Below are positions 1-6,761 of a DNA stretch of 21,754 nt, in pieces. Made by a program: the position numbers and the translations under genes. Source of the stretch: a virus; IMG/VR virus record IMGVR_UViG_3300025426_000132, positions 1 to 21,754 of that record; one strand, 5' to 3'. Within the stretch, counting starts at the first letter, position 1; every line of letters begins with the position of its first letter. The notes beneath the pieces are model-generated. The model searched no databases. It was not told where the DNA came from and saw only the letters and a list, made by a program, of their open reading frames with translations.

Positions 1-89
1 GGATCACTCGCTAATGCTGCATGGTGATCGTCATCAGTAGCTATTGGATTTTCTCCGTCTGCTTTTTTTGCTAATAATGTTGTTGCCAT
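1..89 (-). CDS. Hypothetical protein, N-terminal fragment cut by window edge
   Basis: An open frame begins with ATG at position 89 and runs 29 codons to the left edge without a stop. The peptide begins MATTLLAKKADGENP and continues with an Asp/His-rich stretch (DDDHH). The start lies 2 bases after the TAA of the upstream gene, with a weak AGG about 9 bases ahead, so it fits the close spacing of this gene run. Too little is visible to assign a family. It is probably a late virion gene from its position, but that is inference. Confidence 0.55.
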   Translation of the reverse strand, partial: MATTLLAKKADGENPIATDDDHHAALASD

Positions 90-91
90 TC

Positions 92-628
92 TTACAAACC
101 TGCCTTTGATATAAAATCTTTTAGTAACGAATCTTTTTTGCCATATATTTTTGTTGGAGTTACACCGGATAACTCACGCATTTCATTTAAATCTGTTTCT
201 TTTTCTATGCGATATTCATGTGGACTTAGTATGATTACTTGCTTCAACTGCTCTGCATCACAATCATAGTCTTGTTCATTAACTGTTACTGTCCAATCTT
301 TAACATTTAAATCGGTCAATGTTTCTAAATCTTCTACAATCTCTACGATGTTTTCAGGTACTGATGTTCTTCTTTTCATTTCTACAAATACAACATATTT
401 TCCAGGCTTTATTTCACCATCACTCACATCAGCATCAATAATAAAATTATAACCTCTTTCAAACCAACTGACTAAATCATTGCTTGCTTGTTTTCCCTTG
501 ATAATAAAAGCAAGTGTTACGATATCTGCATCACTGCCTACTTTTGCACTGTATTCGTCTACAGATATTTTTGGTTCTACTTGACCTTCAAGATCATGGT
601 AATCTAAACTTTCTTTAAGATGTCTCAT
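92..628 (-). CDS. Conserved hypothetical protein of T4-like phages (178 aa)
   Basis: The protein is acidic and soluble-looking, with no signal peptide or membrane segment. It begins MRHLKESLDYHDLEGQ. It resembles, from memory only, a conserved unknown protein of T4-like cyanophages with a WFERGY core and a KPGKYVVFVEMKRR strand near the middle. Its ATG overlaps the TAA of the preceding gene by one base (TAATG), so translation is probably coupled. The first residues contain Leu-Lys-Glu-Ser, which fits the T4 prohead protease consensus (L/I-x-E before a small residue). A role inside the head is possible but not shown. No enzymatic motif is visible. Confidence 0.75.
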   Translation of the reverse strand: MRHLKESLDYHDLEGQVEPKISVDEYSAKVGSDADIVTLAFIIKGKQASNDLVSWFERGYNFIIDADVSDGEIKPGKYVVFVEMKRRTSVPENIVEIVEDLETLTDLNVKDWTVTVNEQDYDCDAEQLKQVIILSPHEYRIEKETDLNEMRELSGVTPTKIYGKKDSLLKDFISKAGL

Positions 629-1227
629 TACATTGGGCCTCCGGGTGGCATACTACCCATTCCTGGTTGAGCCATATTAACATTATTATCATCATCCTGA
701 TCTTTAACGCTTTCTTGGTCCAAATTATCATCGTACGCATCATCTAATTCGTCAAAATCAATTGTTTGTCCTGCTAAGTCAATTGATCCTTCACGTATAT
801 CATTCATCAATTCTTTTGGCATTTCAATACGCACTAACCAAATCTCACGTTCTTCCATTTTAGGATAGTGTGTACCGGGTTTAAAGTCACCTTCATTTTT
901 GATTGCCATTGGTACTTCAATTATAGTTTTTTTGAACTTGATATTACAACCAACTGATAATAATCTTTTTGCTCCCCTTGGATCAGGCATTAATCGTCTA
1001 GGATACATAAACATGCAAGCAACTGTATATTTGTTGATTTCTGGGCCGCTGACTAACTCACCCAATTCCCAGTATTTGTAAGCATATAAATCTGCTTCAT
1101 CAAGCACACGCTCAAAGTCAAGCAAGGTACTCATTGAGCCATCGCTGGTGTATATTCCCTTAATATTGTCAATAATACTAGGGTAATCAATGTTGTCAAA
1201 GAATTTGTCGGCTGGATTATTACTCAT
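628..1227 (-). CDS. Conserved hypothetical protein of T4-like phages (199 aa)
   Basis: The protein starts MSNNPADKFFDNIDYPSI and carries a folded region to about residue 150, with a notable MYPRRLMPDPRG segment. It ends in an acidic stretch followed by a Met/Pro/Gly-rich tail (GMGSMPPGGPM). I recall similar proteins in aquatic T4-like phages but no function. It is the first gene of a minus-strand group that diverges from phoH. No Shine-Dalgarno sequence precedes the ATG: the bases just upstream are a GATAAATA late-promoter core only 6 bases from the start codon, within an inverted repeat. Expression may therefore depend on which promoter made the transcript. Confidence 0.75.
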   Translation of the reverse strand: MSNNPADKFFDNIDYPSIIDNIKGIYTSDGSMSTLLDFERVLDEADLYAYKYWELGELVSGPEINKYTVACMFMYPRRLMPDPRGAKRLLSVGCNIKFKKTIIEVPMAIKNEGDFKPGTHYPKMEEREIWLVRIEMPKELMNDIREGSIDLAGQTIDFDELDDAYDDNLDQESVKDQDDDNNVNMAQPGMGSMPPGGPM

Positions 1228-1262
1228 AATTAGTATTTATCAATATTGAAATGATTATGAGT
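1222..1262 (-). promoter_or_regulatory. Inverted repeat enclosing a late promoter; one arm holds a start codon
   Basis: ACTCATAAT at 1222-1230 is perfectly repeated in inverse at 1254-1262, extended inward by a G-U and an A-U pair. The minus-strand start codon (1225-1227) lies inside the downstream arm, and GATAAATA (1234-1241) lies in the loop. A transcript begun upstream could fold a 9-bp stem over the AUG. A transcript begun at the proximal promoter would lack the other arm. T4 uses comparable stems to keep early transcripts of some late genes silent; here that role is inferred. Confidence 0.5.
1234..1241 (-). promoter_or_regulatory. T4-type late promoter core GATAAATA
   Basis: Read on the minus strand the sequence is GATAAATACTAATTATG, with the core 6 bases before the start codon of the 199-residue protein. 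It matches the T4 late core TATAAATA at 7 of 8 positions. T4 late transcripts start a few bases after the core, so this promoter would give an almost leaderless message. Confidence 0.5.
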
Positions 1263-1288
1263 TTAAGATTTTTCTGGGGTCAGCCTAA

Positions 1289-1296
1289 TATTTATC
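1289..1296 (-). promoter_or_regulatory. T4-type late promoter core GATAAATA (distal)
   Basis: A second GATAAATA on the minus strand lies about 60 bases upstream of the same gene. It would yield a longer leader that contains both arms of the inverted repeat at 1222-1262. Confidence 0.45.
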
Positions 1297-1326
1297 ATTT
1301 TTTCGTACACAATAAGCATCACATTA

Positions 1327-1355
1327 TTGATTATCTGAATGCCTTTAAATATACT
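1327..1355 (+). promoter_or_regulatory. Sigma70-type promoter of phoH
   Basis: TTGATT (1327-1332) and TATACT (1350-1355) are separated by exactly 17 bases, the best spacing for a bacterial housekeeping promoter. Transcription would begin near 1362, about 33 bases before the phoH start. This points to early expression by unmodified host RNA polymerase, unlike the GATAAATA signals of the minus-strand genes. Confidence 0.65.
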
Positions 1356-1394
1356 TGAGTTTTATGAGAACTTAGCTCTTTTAAGGAGAAAACT

Positions 1395-2177
1395 TTGAGC
1401 AAAAGAAAAACTAGTGCTTTACGCAATCAGGAACAAGACACACGATACTCACACAATAAGAAATCAGATGCCCAAACATTTTACATGAATGAATCTAAAA
1501 CAATCAACTTCAATCAAAGTAAGCCAAAGTCGGTTAGTAAACCGGTTCAACTTATACCGAAGTCAGTCAACCAAGAAAAATACATGCTAGCATTATTAGA
1601 CGAAAGTACTGATATTGTTGTGGTTGGTGGACCTGCCGGTACAGGTAAAACTTACCTTGCTATGTTGGCTGCAATCAAGGCATTAAAAGATCGAAAAGTA
1701 GATCGCATTATATTATCAAGACCTGCAGTGGGAGTTGATGATGAGAAACACGGATTTCTACCTGGAGACATCAATCAAAAAATGGAACCCTGGACTAGAC
1801 CGTTATTAGATGTACTACGTGAGTATTACACAGTAAAAGAAATTGCCCACATGCTAGAAGAACAGATAGTGGAAATTGCACCCCTAGCATTCTGTCGAGG
1901 CAGAAACTTTAAACATAGTTATGTAATACTTGATGAAGCACAAAATTGCACACCTGGTCAACTCAAAATGATTATGACCCGCATCGGTATCGGCAGTAAG
2001 ATTGTAATTACTGGCGACGTTGAACAAGCCGATCGTAAAACAGCCGACAATGGGCTAATGGATTTACAAAATCGATTGAGGAAGGGGGTGATTCCAGGGT
2101 TGCAATTATGTAACTTTGAACTGAAAGATGTTCAGAGACATAAAATCATTGAACATGTACTAAAATTGTACAAATAA
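1395..2177 (+). CDS. phoH: PhoH-family P-loop ATPase
   Basis: This is a PhoH-like ATPase of 260 residues. Walker A is GPAGTGKT (residues 79-86), Walker B is VILDEAQN (177-184) and the sensor-like ITGDVEQ lies near 205-211. A basic, probably disordered tail of about 50 residues precedes the ATPase domain. PhoH is common in marine phages. Its cellular role, perhaps RNA metabolism or response to phosphate stress, is not settled. The start is TTG at 1395, chosen because AAGGAG (1383-1388) sits 6 bases ahead and no ATG is suitably placed. It is the only plus-strand gene here, with its own sigma70-type promoter and a downstream bidirectional terminator, so it forms a one-gene early unit. Confidence 0.93.
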   Translation: MSKRKTSALRNQEQDTRYSHNKKSDAQTFYMNESKTINFNQSKPKSVSKPVQLIPKSVNQEKYMLALLDESTDIVVVGGPAGTGKTYLAMLAAIKALKDRKVDRIILSRPAVGVDDEKHGFLPGDINQKMEPWTRPLLDVLREYYTVKEIAHMLEEQIVEIAPLAFCRGRNFKHSYVILDEAQNCTPGQLKMIMTRIGIGSKIVITGDVEQADRKTADNGLMDLQNRLRKGVIPGLQLCNFELKDVQRHKIIEHVLKLYK

Positions 2178-2183
2178 GGGAAC

Positions 2184-2213
2184 AAAAAGAGGGGCTCATA
2201 AACCCTCTTTTTT
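2184..2213. terminator. Bidirectional intrinsic terminator between phoH and the gp44 group
   Basis: AAAAAGAGGG (2184-2193) pairs with CCCTCTTTTT (2203-2212) around a 9-base loop. The hairpin has a T-run after it on both strands, so it can end phoH transcripts and also the oncoming minus-strand transcripts. It overlaps the TAA of the 97-residue gene. Confidence 0.8.
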
Positions 2214-2505
2214 ATTGTAGGGGAGGTTCTGTGATTTCTACTGGTTCAAGTGAAGGTAACCCGTTATCCCTACGCAAATCATCAATCAATGCAGGATATA
2301 CTTGACTATAATAATCTTGTATCATATCCCAAGTTGTATCAACCTGTTTACCATCAATCAATGCTTTTTCAATTTTTTGAGTTTTAAAGTCTAAAATAAT
2401 ATTGCAAGTTGTCAAGTCACGTGGTTTCAAATTGCGTGAGACACCAACTTGTTCATCAATTTGACCTGTTGCTTTTTTAACATATGTAATAAGTAAGTAT
2501 CTCAT
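2212..2505 (-). CDS. Hypothetical protein downstream of clamp loader gp44 (97 aa)
   Basis: The protein begins MRYLLITYVKKATGQIDEQ and ends in a proline-rich tail. It has a predicted mixed alpha/beta core and no recognised motif. Its ATG overlaps the gp44 stop as ATGA, so it is translationally coupled to gp44. In T4 this slot is taken by gp62, the small clamp-loader subunit of 187 residues. This product is about half that length and I see no gp62 signature. It could be a reduced or replaced partner of gp44, or an unrelated conserved protein of aquatic T4-like phages. Confidence 0.75.
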   Translation of the reverse strand: MRYLLITYVKKATGQIDEQVGVSRNLKPRDLTTCNIILDFKTQKIEKALIDGKQVDTTWDMIQDYYSQVYPALIDDLRRDNGLPSLEPVEITEPPLQ

Positions 2506-3425
2506 GTTGTAAGTTCCACTATAGTTGCTGCTAGACAGATTTCTGGGATACCAACTAAGCTTAGATTTGCTAACCCGTTGCGAATGATAATGATACTAGC
2601 ATCACGTTTTTCATTTGTATTGCCCCACAAATCTAAATTATTGTACATCCAGCGATAGAGGTCTTCGATTCTACCAGGATACAAACTAAGATATTGTAAT
2701 AGTTGTTGTCTACCTTCAATGATCTTACCTTGTTTGAATAATGTAGTTGTCGCCAATAGTAACTCATCTTCACTATTGCCCACTGCTTGTGGGGCAATCA
2801 ATTTCCCAGTGCTACTATTAACCTGTAATTGATTCAAACATTTTCTCAAATCTGGATACGTTGCACTTACATAACTATCCAAAACATCTAAATCAAAGTC
2901 AATGTTCTCACTAACCAATACAGTTGCCGCTCTTGCAGTAAACTCATCTTTATCTGTTTTACTGATGTGAACCTCGTGACATCTGCTCTTAAGTGCTGGG
3001 ATAATTCTATGTTGATAATTACATGTTAAAATAAACCTTGCAGTCATATGATATGCTTCCATATCATTACGTAACGCTGCCTGACCAGCTGGTGTTAGAT
3101 AATCAGCCTCATCTAATAATACAACTTTAAACTTACCAAATGGCATTGTTTGTACAAAGCCAACAATTTTATCACGTACTATATCAACACTATTTTCACG
3201 ACTTGCATTGATTTCCAATACATCATATTCTTCTACATCAAGTTCATTGATTAGTACTTTTGCTAATGTAGTCTTACCTGTACCTGGATCACCACTTAAT
3301 AACAAATGCGGAATAGAACCATCACTAATCCAACCATGTACCTGTTGCCTTTGTCTATCATCTACAAACACATAGTCTTCTACTGCTTGAGGTCTATATT
3401 TTTCTACCCAAAGTGAGTTTTTCAT
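2502..3425 (-). CDS. 44: Sliding-clamp loader large subunit (T4 gp44-like AAA+ ATPase)
   Basis: This is the ATPase subunit that loads the phage sliding clamp (gp45) onto primer-template DNA. The order matches the RFC/gp44 family: N-terminal LWVEKYRPQ box, Walker A GDPGTGKT (residues 45-52), Walker B VVLLDEAD (101-108), sensor 1 ILTCN (132-136) and the SRC arginine-finger motif (147-149). The 307 residues compare well with T4 gp44 (319). The ATG overlaps the stop of the preceding 90-residue gene as ATGA, and the stop overlaps the next start the same way. In this window it is the only replication protein with clear motifs. It lies in a group of small conserved genes downstream of the structural genes, not beside gp45 or gp43. 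Confidence 0.95.
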   Translation of the reverse strand: MKNSLWVEKYRPQAVEDYVFVDDRQRQQVHGWISDGSIPHLLLSGDPGTGKTTLAKVLINELDVEEYDVLEINASRENSVDIVRDKIVGFVQTMPFGKFKVVLLDEADYLTPAGQAALRNDMEAYHMTARFILTCNYQHRIIPALKSRCHEVHISKTDKDEFTARAATVLVSENIDFDLDVLDSYVSATYPDLRKCLNQLQVNSSTGKLIAPQAVGNSEDELLLATTTLFKQGKIIEGRQQLLQYLSLYPGRIEDLYRWMYNNLDLWGNTNEKRDASIIIIRNGLANLSLVGIPEICLAATIVELTT

Positions 3426-3694
3426 CGTCTTAACATTTCAAAAGTTACAATATGTGCAATACCTTGACCCAAGTCTTGTTCATTGGTAATAATGTGTAGG
3501 CTACGGTCATTTCTATCATTCTTATGATCATACTGATTAATCTCAACAATTGTACCACCATTTGCTTGATAAATTGTAAAGTTCATGCCCGTAGATTGTA
3601 TACTGTCTCTACTTCTACTAGCTTTAACTGCTGATAATTCAATCAACTCATCACTATTTAACCAATTTCTTAATTTATTTTTTAACCAATTCAT
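3422..3694 (-). CDS. Conserved hypothetical protein (90 aa)
   Basis: The small protein begins with a basic amphipathic helix (MNWLKNKLRNWLNSDEL). A beta-rich part follows with an Asn-Gly-Gly turn and a DHKNDRNDR segment, then a C-terminal helix ending in MLRR. Good Shine-Dalgarno AAGGAA lies 6 bases before the ATG. It follows the GroES-like gene by 9 bases and overlaps gp44 by four. The N-terminal helix could bind membrane or DNA, but no function can be assigned. Confidence 0.75.
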   Translation of the reverse strand: MNWLKNKLRNWLNSDELIELSAVKASRSRDSIQSTGMNFTIYQANGGTIVEINQYDHKNDRNDRSLHIITNEQDLGQGIAHIVTFEMLRR

Positions 3695-3703
3695 TAAATT
3701 TCC

Positions 3704-4075
3704 TTATGCGTCAGTTTTTTCACCGATGGTTGTATCTTCAACATACTCATCACTAACTAAGAGTATATCATTTGCATCGACTCTACGCAACGTTTTCTTA
3801 CCCGTTTCATCTTCTACATCAATTCCGCGAGTCCAACGCCCATGTGATACCAGAATCCACTGTCCTACTTCTAAATCATCATTGTAGTCAGGGCCTAGTG
3901 CATAAACCCTTCCCCATCTAGGACGAATACCAGAATTCTTTCTATTATCATTTAATAGAATAATACCACCACTACTTATCCTATCATTGAATTCCATATC
4001 ACTAACAATGATGTGCTTACCGATAGGATAAAACTTATCTCTTTCAATTTTATGAGGTTCAAATGCTAAAGTCAC
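3704..4075 (-). CDS. GroES-like co-chaperonin (functional analogue of T4 gp31)
   Basis: The 123-residue protein fits the GroES fold. A mobile loop at about residues 27-41 contains SSGGIILL, matching the SAGGIVLT segment by which GroES docks onto GroEL. A GRVYALGP strand, a VGQWILV strand and a closing ANDILLVSDE strand follow, as in GroES. T4 gp31 (111 residues) replaces host GroES so that GroEL can fold the major capsid protein. The same role is inferred here. The start is GTG at 4075, overlapping the preceding stop as GTGA with AAGGAAGG upstream. The C-terminal tail (about 13 residues) is acidic and extra to the fold. Confidence 0.82.
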   Translation of the reverse strand: MTLAFEPHKIERDKFYPIGKHIIVSDMEFNDRISSGGIILLNDNRKNSGIRPRWGRVYALGPDYNDDLEVGQWILVSHGRWTRGIDVEDETGKKTLRRVDANDILLVSDEYVEDTTIGEKTDA

Positions 4076-4425
4076 TTTTTGCCTTCCTTAGTAGATTTCA
4101 CCGGTTCTTTTGGAACATCATGTTCTTCAATATCTAATTCAAATTCTTTTTCTTCTGGTGTCAATTCTTCTAAAATTTCATCTGGTACAAGATTTGATTT
4201 TGGTGCTGGTTCAGAACTTATTGTAAAAGCTGATCCTGTTTGATTAACAATTTTACTGTATTGTGCTTTTACACGTTGTGTTGTGTCATTAATAATTTCA
4301 TTATTGTTGTTAATAACATCACCTCTAGCATTTACATTCATGTTGCCAACCGCACGAACTTTTTCATTTTTGGTTACTACACTAGACATGTCTATTGTTT
4401 TTCCTAATGCTGATCTATATACCAT
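4072..4425 (-). CDS. Conserved hypothetical protein (117 aa)
   Basis: The N-terminal half carries the stretches SALGKTIDMSSV and EKVRAVGNMNVNARGD, which I recall as conserved in T4-like cyanophages without a known role. The C-terminal third is acidic and Pro/Glu/Lys-rich, probably disordered. A strong AAGGAG Shine-Dalgarno lies 6 bases before the ATG. The stop overlaps the GTG of the GroES-like gene, so the two are coupled. A virion or head-assembly role is possible because of that link with the chaperonin gene, but this is speculation. Confidence 0.78.
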   Translation of the reverse strand: MVYRSALGKTIDMSSVVTKNEKVRAVGNMNVNARGDVINNNNEIINDTTQRVKAQYSKIVNQTGSAFTISSEPAPKSNLVPDEILEELTPEEKEFELDIEEHDVPKEPVKSTKEGKK

Positions 4426-4434
4426 ATTATCTCC

Positions 4435-4941
4435 TTATTTTATAAACTCATTTATATCTAGGTCGTAGTATAGACTATTGATTTTATGAATACCTAGTAG
4501 GTATAACACATAGCTACTCACACTACTTCCTCTTCCCACACCCCACACAATATTGTTTTTACGCATTGTGTCTACTAAGTATTTACAATATCTTAATAGT
4601 GGAAACATATCACGTTCTTGGAACAAGAGAAGTTCTTGCCCAACTCGTTGCAATTCTTCATCTGTTTTGCAACAATCTAATACCCATTTTGCAATGTCTA
4701 AATCATTGTATTCTTTTGGCATATACCAATTGCTTTGTAACTGAGTATCAAATTCTTCTACTGATATATCAAGCGGATCATACTTGACTATTTCAGGTAA
4801 ATTTTCAATCTCAAGTATGTCACTAAACAATATTGGTTTATCTACAAATACTGCATCTATTACCTTACGAGGATCCCGTAAATAAGCATTGCAAATATCA
4901 GTTTCGGTTAAAATTTGTCTACCATAGTTATCGTTATGCAT
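4435..4941 (-). CDS. DNA polymerase III alpha (DnaE)-like fragment, catalytic part missing
   Basis: The C-terminal part reads VWGVGRGSSVSSYVLYLLGI, then a YYDLDINEFI segment. This matches the start of the palm of bacterial DnaE, where a GPGRGS..GSLVAY.LGI motif is followed by DPL.Y.L.FERFLN. The preceding helices (RYCKYLVDTMRKNN) also fit DnaE. In DnaE the catalytic PDIDxDF aspartates come next, but this protein ends before them, with its stop abutting the next gene's AAGGAG. There is no PHP domain. It is therefore unlikely to be a polymerase and may bind DNA or another replication protein. I chose ATG 4941, 38 bases after the preceding stop. GTG 5022 would add 27 residues and overlap the upstream gene by 44 bases. 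No start has a clear Shine-Dalgarno. Confidence 0.65.
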   Translation of the reverse strand: MHNDNYGRQILTETDICNAYLRDPRKVIDAVFVDKPILFSDILEIENLPEIVKYDPLDISVEEFDTQLQSNWYMPKEYNDLDIAKWVLDCCKTDEELQRVGQELLLFQERDMFPLLRYCKYLVDTMRKNNIVWGVGRGSSVSSYVLYLLGIHKINSLYYDLDINEFIK

Positions 4942-4978
4942 ACAATATAATAACACATTCTTTGACAGAGTGCAAGAA

Positions 4979-5602
4979 TTATTTGTCCGTTTTATTATCA
5001 AACTGCGCAAATACAATTTCACTGGTGCTTACACTTAATTCTTTGACGATGAGTGGCTTTTCTTGCCAACTTAAGTATACTTCATCCCAGTCTGTAGTTG
5101 GTTTACCTAATCTAACCACTTTTCTTCCTTTGTTCTTTGGAACATAAGAATTGATTCTAGTAGAACTATCACTCCACCAACCTTTGTCAAAGAAAGGTCC
5201 CATATTGTCATCTAAACTTTGACAACAACTAACTCCGTCACTCATTCGTGAACATATTGATATATCACTAACAACCAATCTGCCTTCAGCTATTGAATTT
5301 AATTTTGTCATTAGCATGATGCCCATTATTTGATCATATGGTTCTTCTGGAAGTGTGCATACTTTCATATTAGCATTTAAATAATTTTCAATGGCATTGG
5401 TCTCAGTTTCACTACATGCTATAGAATTTTCCAAACACTCAGTTATAAAATATTTGATTCTTTCTAATGCAATGTTTTGCTCTTTGATTGATTCGGTTTC
5501 TACATTAAAATAAATATCTATTTCATAGACATTCATATAGAACTCACCCGTAAAGTGAGTACCCATAACTAAGTCAAAACTGCGTTGTATTCTTGCTGTC
5601 AT
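4979..5602 (-). CDS. Conserved hypothetical protein (207 aa)
   Basis: The protein contains MNVYEIDIYFNVETESIKEQ, an RIKYFI helix and a LPEEPYDQIMGIMLMTKLN segment, a pattern I recall from unknown proteins of T4-like cyanophages. Several cysteines cluster in the middle (SICSRMSDGVSCCQ). No catalytic motif, signal peptide or membrane segment is visible. Its ATG overlaps the previous stop as ATGA. It lies between fibre genes and the DnaE-like fragment and may be co-transcribed with both. Confidence 0.78.
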   Translation of the reverse strand: MTARIQRSFDLVMGTHFTGEFYMNVYEIDIYFNVETESIKEQNIALERIKYFITECLENSIACSETETNAIENYLNANMKVCTLPEEPYDQIMGIMLMTKLNSIAEGRLVVSDISICSRMSDGVSCCQSLDDNMGPFFDKGWWSDSSTRINSYVPKNKGRKVVRLGKPTTDWDEVYLSWQEKPLIVKELSVSTSEIVFAQFDNKTDK

Positions 5603-5835
5603 TCGTTCTCTTTTGATATTCGTATGTTATTCTGGATGTTTTGTTTCTTATACATCTCTTCCATCCTTTTATTATACTCATTCTGATAACTTTCCAACAC
5701 CATCAGTAATTGATGACTCATCGTATGATGATTCATTCTACTAGAAAAGGTTAGTTTACTAGTTAGACTTGATATTTTTTCTTGCAAATCATCAATTGAT
5801 AGTTTATCTAGATCGGTTATAAAAGGATGTTCCAT
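5599..5835 (-). CDS. Small hypothetical protein (78 aa)
   Basis: This is a short, helical and highly charged protein with a probable coiled coil over most of its length (DDLQEKISSLTSKL, then the SYQNEYNKRMEEMYKK region). No Shine-Dalgarno precedes the ATG, which follows an AT-rich hairpin at 5838-5871. The stop overlaps the next ATG as ATGA. Similar small coiled-coil proteins occur next to fibre genes in aquatic T4-like phages, but I cannot name this one. Confidence 0.7.
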   Translation of the reverse strand: MEHPFITDLDKLSIDDLQEKISSLTSKLTFSSRMNHHTMSHQLLMVLESYQNEYNKRMEEMYKKQNIQNNIRISKENE

Positions 5836-5837
5836 AC

Positions 5838-5871
5838 AAATATTTAATAGAACTATTAGTGACCAATATTT
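5838..5871 (-). repeat. AT-rich inverted repeat between two minus-strand genes
   Basis: AAATATT (5838-5844) and AATATTT (5865-5871) form an outer stem, and TAATAG (5845-5850) and CTATTA (5853-5858) an inner one, with a 6-base bulge. It fills the whole gap between the 288- and 78-residue genes. It could be a weak terminator or an RNA-processing site. In such AT-rich DNA chance is not excluded. Confidence 0.35.
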
Positions 5872-6738
5872 TTATGTGACGTTTGTAAACGTAGTCTGTT
5901 GCCAAATTGTATTTGCACCATCGTAATCGGCTTTGCACATATACAAAACTACATTACCTGCAACCACATTAGTACAAATTGTACCCATTTTGTCACCTGG
6001 TTGTCCAATTGCAGACGGTGACCTCATATTAATAGCAGTAGCTTTTTGTGGTCTATTGATTGGCTCAATATCTATTGTTGTTCCACAATCTAAACTGCTA
6101 ACTCTATACTGTAACTCTTTTACACCGGCAGGAACGCTAACTTGATTAGTATGAGTTACACTGGTTAAAACTGTGTCCAAAGTGATAGTAAGAGGGGCGC
6201 TATTAGATGCATATGTGCTAAAATAATTTTCTAACATGTACACACTCTTTTTCATGCCACTAGTGATACTACTGCTAGTATCATATGCAGTTGTCGGAAA
6301 GCCAATATTCGAACCTTCTGCACCAGTTGCAATAAACAAATGTAATTCTATACTACTTTGTGTTCCTGTAGGACTCCATCCTGCAAATTGAAAGATAGTA
6401 TCACCCACAACAATACCATAATGTACATCAGCTCTGCTTACATCTGCTACAACAACTGAGGGGCTTGTTGGTATACTACTACCCAAATAGTAACTTGTAC
6501 TGCGAAATGCTTGTGTAGCCATATTGCTTACAAGTGTATTTGCCATATCATTGTTGATAACTTGCCCATTAAGTGCAGATTTTAGTAATGATTTATTTTG
6601 CAAATCAGATAGTTCAGTTGCTGCCGTGTCTAAATTATTTTTAATACTCGCAAAGTTATCTCTAAATCCCTGTGAGGTGTTGTTTACACCCGGTACAGGG
6701 AAAGTTGGGTCTATAGCGTTTGTGTTAATGTTACTCAT
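5872..6738 (-). CDS. Fibre-like virion structural protein (288 aa)
   Basis: The N-terminal module (INTNAIDPTFPVPGVNN, then SQGFRDNFASIKNNLDTAATEL) is one I recall from T4-like cyanophage virion proteins, where it probably attaches a short fibre. The middle is beta-rich, Ser/Thr-rich and low in charge, as in fibre shafts. The C-terminus has conserved Cys and Trp near the end (MCKADYDGANTIWQQ). The same AFR.NF..I type of helix is present at the start of the 1660-residue fibre, suggesting that both use a similar attachment. An AATAAATA late-promoter core overlaps the preceding stop codon. The role is host recognition or tail decoration by inference. Confidence 0.75.
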   Translation of the reverse strand: MSNINTNAIDPTFPVPGVNNTSQGFRDNFASIKNNLDTAATELSDLQNKSLLKSALNGQVINNDMANTLVSNMATQAFRSTSYYLGSSIPTSPSVVVADVSRADVHYGIVVGDTIFQFAGWSPTGTQSSIELHLFIATGAEGSNIGFPTTAYDTSSSITSGMKKSVYMLENYFSTYASNSAPLTITLDTVLTSVTHTNQVSVPAGVKELQYRVSSLDCGTTIDIEPINRPQKATAINMRSPSAIGQPGDKMGTICTNVVAGNVVLYMCKADYDGANTIWQQTTFTNVT

Positions 6739-6753
6739 ATATTTGTGTTCCGT

Positions 6754-6761
6754 TATTTATT
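6754..6761 (-). promoter_or_regulatory. Late promoter-like core AATAAATA
   Basis: On the minus strand CTAAATAAATAAC spans the stop of the 722-residue gene and lies about 15 bases before the ATG of the 288-residue gene. It matches the window's NATAAATA pattern. The DNA is AT-rich here, so the call is moderate. Confidence 0.4.
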
